A stretch of 64,000 nt of DNA from Channallabes apus. Lineage: Eukaryota; Chordata; Actinopteri; Siluriformes; Clariidae. The notes under the pieces were generated by a model. The model was not told the origin of the DNA. It saw only the letters and a program-made list of their open reading frames with translations, and made no database searches. Shown in pieces: positions 1-31,263 of this stretch. Position numbers and translations under genes: made by a program. The stretch spans positions 53,422,452 to 53,486,451 of the forward strand of contig CM060108.1 of the NCBI GenBank assembly GCA_030522415.1, written 5' to 3'. Each line of letters starts with the position of its first letter. Within the stretch, counting starts at the first letter, position 1.

Positions 1-264
1 TTTTGTTGTGAATTGAGTTGGTGATAGGATGGTGTGTGACATGTTGCATGGGATTGCTTGTAGTCACTGATGTTTACAGTTTGGAAAAAATACAGTGAAC
101 TGACAGAATGTGCACTACTAGGACGTAGGGGAAAATGGCAAATGGCGTGTCAGTGGCATTCCTTTCTTTTGGGTATTATTATTAATCCTAGTTAAATTTT
201 ATTTTTCTATCGTATTTCTTTTATTCATATTTATTTCTTACTATAAGCTTTAATTCTCTTTTTA

Positions 265-352
265 AAGGTCACTGGCGGTCGTGTAAGCATTTCACTGCAT
301 ATCGGACTGTGTATGACTGTGTATGTGACAAATTAAAATTTGAATTTGAATA
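265..352 (+). repeat. LINE 3' tail fragment
   Basis: 'taagcatttcactgcata' ... 'tgtgacaaattaaaatttg' ending in aatttgaatttgaat. This is the kind of 3' end seen on fish CR1/L2-like LINEs with short tandem tails. Confidence 0.45.
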
Positions 353-379
353 CATCACATGCATCAACAAACCCTGCCC

Positions 380-633
380 TTTCAGGGGTGCCTATAGAAA
401 ACACAATGTGGCATTGTGCCATCCTGTGGAAACCTTTTAAGGATCCACCCAGGTGTCTGAGTTATTAAAGGTGAGTTCCAGCCAGTACTCATCATTTACA
501 AAGCTTCTAATCACTCTTAAATCTCCAGGTTTTACCATTCATTTTCTTCTCCTAGCAGAATAAAAAAGCAGTGTATCTGCTGTGTGTGTAAGGAGCTAAT
601 CATCTGAGGCAGGACCAGAACTTCAAGACCACG
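380..633 (+). promoter_or_regulatory. promoter / 5' leader of SAMHD1-like copy A
   Basis: This stretch aligns by eye with the region just upstream of copy B (about 27060-27254): 'ttaaaggtga.ttccagccag', 'ccagg.ttta', then 'ttct.cctagcagaata'. The position that is a perfect ISRE in copy B reads 'accattcattttcttctcc' here (533-552), leaving only weak GAAA-like half sites on the minus strand. No clear TATA box is seen. The promoter role is inferred from its position and the paralogy. Confidence 0.5.
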
Positions 634-21368
<20,735 letters not shown>

Positions 21369-21907
21369 GTGGCTATGCTGTGATGTAAGTGTAGAAGTGC
21401 CTGAACGTCCCTGAACGTCCTAATCATGGGTTTAGGATTGTTGACGTGAGAGCTGAGATCACATACTGTACCACTTCTGCAACTTTTACTGCTGAGCTTT
21501 AATAATCATTATACTATTTCAGTTTAACAAATATAGAAAATTTATCTATCAATGCATCAGATTTTGTGTGTCTGTTTGTTTCTGAATTTAGTGAAATTTA
21601 AATCAGGGGTTCTAAATGAATTACTGCATAAGCTTATTTAGTGTTAAAGTGGAATGTTCTTAAATAGCTGTAGCTGGATAAACTGGATTTGTGTTACACA
21701 GGAATGCATGGTGGGAAAATTAAGGTTATAAACTTCCATTACAAGTTAGCTGAATTAGCCTTGGAGTTCTGCTGGGTTTAGTGTAAATTGGGATTTTTTT
21801 TTTTTGTATTATTGGTGCATTTGATTCTTCATGTAACTCCTGACTTTTATTGATGCATGTGGTGAGTGTATCTGGTATGGGGTTTTAAAGCTGTTTAAGA
21901 TAAGGCT

Positions 21908-21913
21908 AATAAA
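21908..21913 (+). terminator. poly(A) signal of copy A
   Basis: AATAAA about 540 bp after the copy A stop codon, followed within 40 bp by a GT-rich stretch (gagtgtgtgtcctttct). No earlier AATAAA is seen in the 3' UTR. Confidence 0.6.
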
Positions 21914-21939
21914 GTCTTAGGGTTGATTACTGTATATTG

Positions 21940-22950
21940 AGTGTGTGTCCTTTCTATTCTTTACTGGAGTCTGTACATTTAATACTGATGTTTACATATA
22001 TTTAACCATAAGCGAAATATTAATATTGTGATGCAAGTTGATTCTTTGTACAGGAAGTCCCTGACTTATGAACATTTGAGTTTCGAACTTCTGCAGATAC
22101 GAACGGACTACAGTTTACATCTAACATTCGTAGATGTAAACAAATTGTGGACGTAGCTTGCATATATTGTACAAAAATAGACACTGCAGTGCACCAGATA
22201 CCAATATTTACAATTATATACAATATTTTCAGCATGTAAGATAATGTTTAAAATGTCTAAAATCCGGTATATTGTTTGTGTTTATGAGTGTCGGCCTAAC
22301 TGGTTTCAATACATCAGTCCGGGAGCCTGATGATAGAAAATATCTGACCTGTAAAGCTGTCCTGATGGTGAATAATCATAATTTCGGAAGATCCTTAACA
22401 AGACAAAGTTCACAGTCCAATACAGTGAAAAACAGCTCTGAAACAGTACACTACTGCAAATTTCGTTTACAGTCTAAGTAAAGCCAACAACCGCGCATGT
22501 GATTGTGTGTATGAGCGCATGTGTGAATATCCCCCCTCCGCCCCCTCCTCCTCCTCTCCTGTCAGGGTTGATTCTTTTCAAAGGTAAAGTGCAGGTAAAT
22601 TATTTTTATTTTAATTGTATATTTTCTACTTATAATTTTTAAATGGATATTTTTGGGTTGTTTTGGGTTATTTCTTATGGGGAAATTTCATCTAAACCAA
22701 AGTGCCATTCGAGATTCCCCTCATCAAGATTTAAAGCTGCAGGAACATTTCACCTTTGGCCTGGTTACAGTACGGTTTGTGGCCATGACAGTTTTAGACA
22801 ACATTCAGGATGAGCTGCAGGAAAAGTAGTGTCCAGGCCTCCAGTCCTCAGCGTTGCTTGATATCAGTCGCTGGAGAAGTGGACAATAGTCTCCAACTAC
22901 CTGGACTCCATATTACCATCAATTAACATCAACTGTTATAGGTGAACTGC
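21940..22950. other. intergenic spacer, no gene seen
   Basis: Contains 'aggaagtccctgacttatga' (22050), probably the edge of a DNA element, and a C-rich patch at 22530-22560. No coding signal is recognisable. Confidence 0.4.
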
Positions 22951-22959
22951 CTGCCACCT

Positions 22960-23235
22960 AACACAATATGAATGCAGATAAAGTCCTGCCTTCTGTTTGA
23001 CCCAGATGAGGATGTGTTCCTAGTCTGAATCCTCTCAAGGTTTCTTCCTATTACCACCTCAGGGAGTTTTTATTTGCCACTGTCGCCCTCGGCTTGCTCA
23101 CCAGGGACTATCTGACCATTTTGATTCATAAACATTAACATTGCATACAAAATTAAATAATTCTTTTGATTGTGTAAAGCTGCTTTGCGACAATGACAAT
23201 TGGTAAAAACGCTATACAAATAAAAATTAAATTTT
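22960..23235 (+). repeat. LINE-tail-type interspersed repeat
   Basis: 'cccagatgaggatgtgttcc', 'tctcaaggtttcttcctatt', 'agctgctttgcgacaatgac', 'gctatacaaataaaaatt': a common fish repeat with a LINE-like 3' tail. A second copy is at 42487-42780 and a tail fragment at 60390-60440. Confidence 0.6.
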
Positions 23236-23661
23236 TATTAGCGGTGGAAGCGGTGCATGAGGAAGCAGACGCAGGTAGAACGACATGACGCTGAGGAAGA
23301 CCATCCCTCTTCCCAATGTCCAGGTGCTGTCTCACCACGGCCAATGTGAGGAAAACTCTACACAGAGCCAACCCATGTAAAGCTGCTGGACCAGACAATT
23401 TCCTTGGTAGAGTGCTCAGAGAATGTGCTGAACAGCAGGCAGATGTTCTCACCGACACCTTCAACATCTCTCTGAGCATGAGCGCCGCCATTCCCACGTG
23501 TTCATACATTCCAAATTCACCACCATCTTCCCCATGCCGAAGAAGTCTTCTGTCTCCTGTCTCAATGACTGTTGCACTCCTGTTAAACTCACACCCATCA
23601 TCATAAAGTGCTTTGGGTGGTTTGTCATGAGACACATCAAGACCCTGGACAGTTTGCATAT

Positions 23662-25150
23662 TCTCAACTCAACTCAACTCATATTTATTTGTATAGCACT
23701 TTAACAAACAAGAATGTCCCAAAGTGCTTCACATAAAAACTAATAGTAATAGCAGTAATCTAATAAAATAAACTAAAATAAATACAAGATAATAATAAAA
23801 ATAAAATAAATAAAACATATTATAACTTAGGAACATAATTAAAATCACATCACATGCATATCAAGCAGTATATAAAATCAACATCTCATGTTGGTTTAAA
23901 TGCCAGAGAAAACATGTGAGTTTTAAGACTAGACTTAAACACCCTCAACGATGTGGCCTCACGAATGGTTAATGGTAGGTCATTCCATAATTTGGGAGCC
24001 GCCACAGAGAACGCCCGATCACCCCTGAGCTTGCATTTGGTCTTGGGTACCATCAGCAAATGTTTATCTGATGAACTGAGAGACCGGGGTGGGGCATAGG
24101 GCTGGAGCAGATCAGAGAGGTAGGGAGGGGCAAGGCCATGTAAACATTTGAAGGTGACCATGAGAATTTTAAAATTTATTCTGTACTGTACCAGGAGCCA
24201 ATGAAGAGAAGCCAGAACTGGAGAGATATGTTCTCTTTTACGCGTGGACGTTAATAGTCGAGCAGCTGAGTTTTGGATCAGCTGTAGCCGATGTAATACT
24301 GCCTGAGAAACTCCAAAGTACAGAGCATTGCAGTAATCAATGCGAGTGGTGATGAAAGCATGGATGGCTATTTCAAACAGCCTAAAGGACAAAACAGGTT
24401 TAAGTTTTGCCAATTGCCTTAACTGAAAGAAACTGGACCGAACTACAGCACTAATCTGTTTGTCAAATTTAAGGCCATGATCAAAAATAACCCCTAAATT
24501 CGACACTGTAGGTTTAACATACTGCCCCAAATCTCCTAAATCCAGAAGTGGAACTTTACCCCTGGCACCAGGTCCGAATACCAAAACCTCTGTCTTTTTA
24601 TCATTAAAATAAAAAAGATTTTGGGCTAACCATGCTTTTATATCATCTAGACATGTTAACAGCGCCTTGACAGAGTAGCCTTCCTTCTGTTTTAACGGGA
24701 GATAAATTTGACTGTCATCTGCATAGCAGTGAAAGGAGATGCCATGATTTCTCAGGATACAGCCAAGCGGCAACAAATACAACGAGAAAAGAAGGGGTCC
24801 AAGGATAGACCCCTGTGGAACCCCATATGTAAGCGGAGCCAATGATGACTCAAGATCTCCAAGGCTAACAGAAAAAGTTCTATCAATAAGATAGGACCTA
24901 AACCAGTCTAGAACTGTCCCCCTAATTCCCACCCAGTGTTCTAAGCATGACAGAAGAATGTCATGGTCTACTGTATCAAAGGCAGCTGTTAAATCAAGCA
25001 GCAGAAGAATCACAGAGTCACCAGAATCAGTAATACGATAAATGTCATTTAAGACTCTTAACAGAGCTGTTTCAGTACTGTGAAGAGCCTTGAAACCAGA
25101 CTGAAAAACCTCAAGCAATCCATGCTCACCTAATATTGTCCTAACCATTT
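23662..25150 (-). mobile_element. CR1/L2-like LINE, 5'-truncated
   Basis: Minus-strand insertion whose 3' tail is (TTGAG)n at about 23662-23682. It carries a long uninterrupted reverse transcriptase frame and ends at its 5' side inside the RT domain. Confidence 0.82.
23886..25148 (-). CDS. LINE reverse transcriptase, partial (420 aa)
   Basis: Reads LLDLTAAFDTVDHDILLSCL (RT motif A), YGVPQGSILGPLLFSLYL (motif B), FHCYADDSQIYLPL (catalytic YADD, about residue 143), and the C-terminal signature AAPKLWNDLPLTIREATSLR typical of jockey-superfamily LINEs. The N-terminal endonuclease and the first RT motifs are missing, so it is a 5'-truncated copy. The open frame has no stops, which suggests a fairly recent insertion. 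It lies in the spacer between the two SAMHD1-like genes, inside an older LINE. Confidence 0.88.
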   Translation of the reverse strand: MVRTILGEHGLLEVFQSGFKALHSTETALLRVLNDIYRITDSGDSVILLLLDLTAAFDTVDHDILLSCLEHWVGIRGTVLDWFRSYLIDRTFSVSLGDLESSLAPLTYGVPQGSILGPLLFSLYLLPLGCILRNHGISFHCYADDSQIYLPLKQKEGYSVKALLTCLDDIKAWLAQNLFYFNDKKTEVLVFGPGARGKVPLLDLGDLGQYVKPTVSNLGVIFDHGLKFDKQISAVVRSSFFQLRQLAKLKPVLSFRLFEIAIHAFITTRIDYCNALYFGVSQAVLHRLQLIQNSAARLLTSTRKREHISPVLASLHWLLVQYRINFKILMVTFKCLHGLAPPYLSDLLQPYAPPRSLSSSDKHLLMVPKTKCKLRGDRAFSVAAPKLWNDLPLTIREATSLRVFKSSLKTHMFSLAFKPT

Positions 25151-25724
25151 AACAGATGACGCCTTCTCCACCACACTCCATCTGGCCCTCACAGAGACAA
25201 TAAGGACACCTATGTTAAAATGCTATACATAGATTTCAGTTCAGCATGGAGATGAAGTGCAGAGGCTAATGGACTGCTGTAAAGACAACAATCTATCTCT
25301 AAACGTTGCTAAAACAACAGCTGAGAAGATCATTGGGGTCTCTCTTCCCTCTATCCAAGACATCTACACCACACACTGCATCTGCAAAACCACAAGCATT
25401 GTGGCTGATCAGACATACCCCTCACACACACACACACACACACTTTTTAAACTCTAATTGCCATCTGGAAAAAGGTACCGAAGCATTCGGGCCCTCACAT
25501 CCAGATTGTGCAACAGCTTCTTTCCACAAGCCATCCATCTCCTTAACAAAAAGGGACTGAACTGATAAACATACACACAGAATCACTCAGATGAACTCAA
25601 TCACATCAATACGATTGAACTGATGAACACTCATGCACAAACACACTGATCAACAGCCATCTAACTTTTGTATATAACAACGTGAAATTGCGCTTTTGCA
25701 CAATCTTTGTTATTTGCACAATAT

Positions 25725-25731
<7 letters not shown>

Positions 25732-25796
<65 letters not shown>
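25732..25796. repeat. (GT)n microsatellite
   Basis: About 32 GT units. A short (CA)n lies nearby at 25422-25442. Confidence 0.95.
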
Positions 25797-25797
<1 letters not shown>

Positions 25798-25929
25798 CAC
25801 GGTGTCCAATGACACACGCACAAACAGACACAAAGTGCAGGCTGAGCCTTGAACAGAGAGAGAAAATGGATTTTTAATCTCTCTAATGAGACTTGATTTT
25901 GCTTTACACACACGCTGTACACATACACC

Positions 25930-27050
25930 TACAGGCACAAAATAAAATTTGTTTCACACACACACACACACTTGGTCACATGCGTGCACGGATGTTGATT
26001 ATACCAGTAAGTGATGAGCACTAAGACCCAGCAGGGGAGACGATTAACCACAATTCCACAGCACAAGAGAGAGAAAAACCGTTGGCTCAGTTGTGAACAC
26101 ATGACGCTCGGCATCAAAACAAGAAGCGCATGTGTGATACATGATACTCGGTACTCGTAAACCAAGACAATGCTCGTTTTTCAAGTCAAAATGTATTAAA
26201 AATCTTTGCTTGTCTGGCAGAACACTCGTAAACCGCGTTACTCGTAATCCGAGGTTCCACTGTATAATATATTATAGAAATATGTTAATTATTACTATAT
26301 CATTTTCTTTTTTTACATTTTTCACTTGGCTTAATATTTTCAAACAGTTTGCAACACATTACCAAAACCAAAATATTTTTTATCAATAATCTGATTTCAT
26401 TTTCTTTTAGCACTGAAGAAACCTTATTTTATAGAATCTACAGGTCCATATAACTTACCTGCTTAGTTCTTAAAACCTTCTGCTGATTTTAGTGCAGATC
26501 CCATATGTAATTAATTTCAAATTAATCTCTATTTTGTCTGTTATTGACCTCAGACACTAGGATGAGCCATGCCTCACCTATGCATGTGCATAGTTCTTGG
26601 TTTAAACTACGAGAACACATATTTCTCTGCACTGAAAGTATTTGATCAGGTTTTGCTTGAGAGTGTGAGAGCGTGTGTATGCAGAAGCATTTAGTGGTTA
26701 AAAAAGTGTACTAGCATGTAAACTCATGAGTGCATGTACACATCTGAACTGACTGTTTGGTGAGGTTGAAGACCTCAAACAATTTAACTGTGACATGAAG
26801 GTTGAAATCAAAAAGATGCAAATATTTTTGTACAGCACTGTACAGTATATAAACCAAAACACAACAGAACTACTAGGCTTCTAAAATACAAAAGGAATAT
26901 TTAAAACCCCCAAATGTAAACCATTTTAAACACAGTGTAAACCTTATCAAATTACTGTTTTATACTGAATAGTTGTAGTGTTTAAAGTGTTTTGTACTCC
27001 AAAGTTTAAATCATTTGAAAAATAAGGTGTGTTTTTTCACTCACTCATGC
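25930..27050. other. spacer upstream of copy B
   Basis: 'ctcgtaatccgaggttccac' at 26240-26262 is the edge of a TIR element of the CAGTGG(A/T)ACCTCGG type; the rest is AT-rich with no recognisable gene. Confidence 0.4.
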
Positions 27051-27175
27051 ACAACCAAATTTTAATGGTTCCACCCACTTTTGTGTGGTTTTAAAGGTGA
27101 TTGCCAGCCAGCGCTCGTCACGCAGCGTATGGTCTCAGTATGTAAACACACACGCATCGCTCGTTCCAGGATTTA

Positions 27176-27192
27176 ACTTTCACTTTCATTTC
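27176..27192 (-). promoter_or_regulatory. interferon-stimulated response element of copy B
   Basis: On the minus strand the site reads GAAATGAAAGTGAAAGT, three GAAA-type repeats containing the IRF element GAAAGTGAAAGT. It sits 63-79 bp upstream of the copy B ATG (27255), a typical place for an IRF9/STAT or IRF1 site in an interferon-induced gene. SAMHD1 is interferon-responsive in several vertebrates. The matching position in copy A is degraded. Confidence 0.65.
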
Positions 27193-27254
27193 TCCTGGTA
27201 GAATTATATGCCATTACTCTGATCTGTTAACTAGAGTATAATAAATCCAGCACT

Positions 27255-27378
27255 ATGACAAGCCAAAGGCACCGGAGCGAGGAGGATGCACCGTGCCCCG
27301 AGATCTTTAGAACATCCAGGAAGAGAACAGCAGCCATGACACAGAGAGAAAACTGCCACTCAGAACATCAAAAGGAAG
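27255..27378 (+). CDS. samhd1-like: copy B exon 1
   Basis: The ATG at 27255 opens 41 codons ending in donor GGAAG|GTAAAG, phase 1, which joins [10 protein letters not shown] in exon 2. The exon contains a basic stretch (TSRKRTA, about residues 20-26) that could act as a nuclear signal; the human protein has a short KRPR signal at its start. It has no recognisable domain. Confidence 0.75.
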
Positions 27379-30300
27379 GTAAAGAACCAAGTTAAATCTT
27401 CATCACTGCCTCATTTCAAGTACTTTCAGGTAATATTTGTACATGCTCATATTCTAAGCTTATGCTTTCTAAAATAAATTTTTTATCTTGCTTGCTAACA
27501 TTTCCTAGTTTATATACTATATAGTATATTAACAAACTAACATAGAAACAGGGCCAACTGATGCTGTGATTTAAAAAGCAAGCATTAGGACCCAGGGAAG
27601 CGGCTGAGCACTTAAGTCAAATTGGACAAAGACTTAAAGAGAAATTAAAGGTTTCCTGTCCACTTTAATAATGCAAAGAGCACAGGTGGCATGGCTAACT
27701 CCAAACACAGCTCCAGCATTATTTTAGGGGTTGCTGATGACACAGATATCCTGGGCCTCATCCCAAACAGAGATGCGACATCTTAAGGAGAGGAGATTAG
27801 AGGTGGGACACAATGCTGCTGTAAGAATGACGGTAAAACACAGGAAATTATTTGGTTGCCAGAGATGAAATACACTGTTTCTTATACATCAGTGGAGCTG
27901 CTGTGCTATGAAAACAGTCAAGAACTTCAAGTTCATCAGTGTCCCCATCCCTACAAACTGAAACTCTAAATCTTAATAATCATAGTTCTTCAGAGGCTCT
28001 ACATTACATCTTATGGAAGCTGAAAAAGTTTCAACTTTAATCAGATTCTACCCCTGTACTACAGGGTGCATTACTGTACTGTATAGTACTACAGCTTAAT
28101 AGGGCTTTGTTGTCATCTCCAGCCTTATAGGGCATCTACTGTCACACACCTCAGTCACCCACAAACGCTCCTCCAGAGCTTTTCAACGCATCAAGTCGCA
28201 GACAAGCCAAATAACGAGCAACATTTTTTTAATGATCAATAAACATGAAAGTACTTTGAGTTTAGTGTGATGACTTTCTATTCTTTCATTCCTACATCGT
28301 CTATACTGTACCACTTTATCCTGTATGCAGGGGCCTGGAGCCTATCCCAGGAGACTTTGGGGATGGTGTGGGGTACACGCTGGACACGATGCCGATCTTG
28401 CTGACGTTCAAATAAAAATTTTAGAGGTTAATTCTAGTGAAAAAGACTTGCTAATGAACCAGTGTTGGAGCTCCAGAACACTCCTGGGCCCGGTTTCTCG
28501 AAAGCTTCTTATCGCTAAGTAGTTCTTAAGTTGTACTTTAACCTCTCTCTTAACATTATGGTGCATTTCCCGAAACGTTCTTACGTTAAGTATCTCTTAG
28601 CTAAGTCACACGTTCGTAAGGTTGGTCTGGACCAACCTTAACTCATTCTTAGCGTAGTTTCAGCTCTAGACGCTAGTCGCCGCCACTGAGCAGCAGTCTT
28701 TATAAACCAGCGGTGTATGCAAACACGTTATGGCACATTATCAAAGTCGTATTAATGATGAAATATACTGTAGACCTGTTTAAGAATTTTATTTTATTTT
28801 ATATCAGAACTAATAGAGTGACTTTTAATTAGCCTATTTCATAATTTGACTAATGCTTTAAAATTGGCCATCACTTTTAATATTAAACAGGTGGCAAACA
28901 ATTAGGCAGCGATACAGCGTGGTGTTGTGTTAAACTGAAGACGGCGCGGTCCGTGGAGCCGTGTGAGTCATGTACATGTTTCCTTTAGACTAAACTTCAG
29001 CCCTTTTCATATTTTCCCCGTGGTCGTTATTAAAAAAAAAAGAAAAACGTTTTGCTTTCCAAGGCAACAGATTATGGAGCTTCTTGAGCTGCTCAGACCT
29101 GCGCGTGCCAGACCAACGCCTCGTACTTACTGTACTTACCGTACTTACTGTACACTCCCCGTCCCGATGTCCAGCTGCTCGCTGCTTTTTGTTTAAAATA
29201 TGTTTCATTGATCATTAGCCATTATCCATAACTTTATGGGCTTTTCTTTTGGCACATTTTATTTTTATGAAATTTGATTTAGTTAAATGAGAAAATAAAC
29301 TTGGGAGATTCAAGCTCCGCATCCATTCATTTTTCTGAGTGATTGTAATGCGTAATACCCCTATTCATACCCTATGCGGTTTGACTCGCTGTGAGATGCG
29401 GTGTGTTATACCCCTATCTCACCTGCGCAGGCTCGCGCTGTGACCGTAAGTAGGGTTCATCATGATTTACCCCGAGTTTTTGCGCTGTGATTACGTTTCC
29501 ATCTTTCCATGTGAAAAATTAAATGTTTAATTCTTTTGCTGGTCCTCGCGGAAGCTTGCAGACTTTGCAGAACTTCGCCGAACATTAAAGGAACGTCGTG
29601 GGCAATCGCGGCAGCTCACGGAGATGAGTCCGGCCACACAGGTGAGAGAGGGGTATTAGGCACCGCGATCCGCCTCGAGTGACCGGCGCCCAATGGTCCG
29701 CGAAGATCTGCAAGGTCCGCGAGCTTCCGCATGTTAAACATGTTTAATTTTTTTGCGTGGTAAAATGTAAACGTAATCACGGCACCAAAACTCGCGCTGA
29801 ACCATAATGAACTGCACTTAAGCGAAACTGCGTAGGTGAGATAGGGGTATTAAACTTCCACACTGTCATCTCATCGTATTCATTCCATAAGTGCACTATA
29901 CAACCCCAACCACTGATATACTTCACATTGTTTCTGAAGCTGGTGAAGATTGTTATCAGCTGTTTGTCCATCAACTATTATTGTATACCCGGTTAGTTTC
30001 ACCACCACTAAAGGTTACATGGAAATATTAGCGACAGTTTGGTGATTTAAGTTATATATTTGTCTATTATGGCATGTTATTGATAAGTTAACCCATGTCG
30101 AAATAAACGCTATTGAAAGAATTTAGTGCAATTATAGAATAGAATTAATAGAATTAATAGAATAGTGCCGTCTAAATTTGCATAGAAAGTGCCGTCTTTC
30201 TTAACGCTGTCATGCAAAAGGAGTCAAAAATCGATTCCTGAGCCACCAATGTCCGCTAATTCAGGACCTTCACTGTAGACAGCGGCCTTGTAATGTCGGA

Positions 30301-30956
30301 CGTAAGAGGCAGCGACTTAAGAAGACTCCTAAGAGACAATTCAAGAAATACACTTACTGTAGAAAAGTTATCACTTAATGTAAGGTATATTTTAAGAGTC
30401 TTCTTAGCACGCGAATAGTGTGCGTTATCGAGAAACCGGGCCCTGATTGTTAAACACTCACTCTCACTCACTCATCTTCTATACCACTTTATCCTGTATT
30501 CATGGTCGCAGGGATTGTTGAACACTCTGTTTTATAGAAACATCACTCATACCAGAGGAAGCATTTATATAGTATTTATATATTTTTTTCTTCCCCAGGT
30601 TATGATCAGATTTCAACTGAACCCAAGGTGTGTTACCTACAAAAAGCCACCAGCCATGCTTTAATCACAGTATGGTCTTACCAGTAAAGTGTAATGTACA
30701 ATATGCTGTATTTAGTATCGCAATGTGTGTGTTTTAGGATGTTTTTTATTTTTTATTTATTTATTTAAAAAAAAAATTGGAATGTTATTGACCAGACTGT
30801 GATGGTTGTGTTTGGCCATTCACTGATCTCTACTATTTATAGTTCCACCCCATCCCTGTGTTTGTTTCTTTTAACGTGTGTATTAGTTCCAATATGAGAA
30901 CATATGGATACTCACAGAGTTTTCACCAGACCCAGTGTCCAGTGCGACCCTGTGTA

Positions 30957-30995
<39 letters not shown>

Positions 30996-31179
30996 GCGAC
31001 AGTGAATCTTTTCTTACTCAGGTGTTTAATGACCCAATCCACGGTCACATTGAGCTGCACCCCCTGCTGGTGAGGATCATCGACACTCCTCAGTTCCAGA
31101 GACTGCGGAACATTAAACAGCTGGGAGGAGTGTACTTTGTGTTTCCAGGAGCGTCACACAACTGCTTTGAACACTCCAT

Positions 31180-31263
<84 letters not shown>

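Larger units (their letters stand above)
23236..25620 (+). mobile_element. Decayed CR1/L2/Rex1-like LINE, split by a second LINE
   Basis: First part 23316-23650 reads [20 protein letters not shown] and [20 protein letters not shown] and [12 protein letters not shown] (several frame breaks). Second part 25150-25580 reads VQRLMDCCKDNNLSLNVAKT and, near its end, the codons for SIRALTSRLCNSFF-like text. The central RT is deleted, and a minus-strand LINE is inserted at 23662-25150. Confidence 0.7.
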
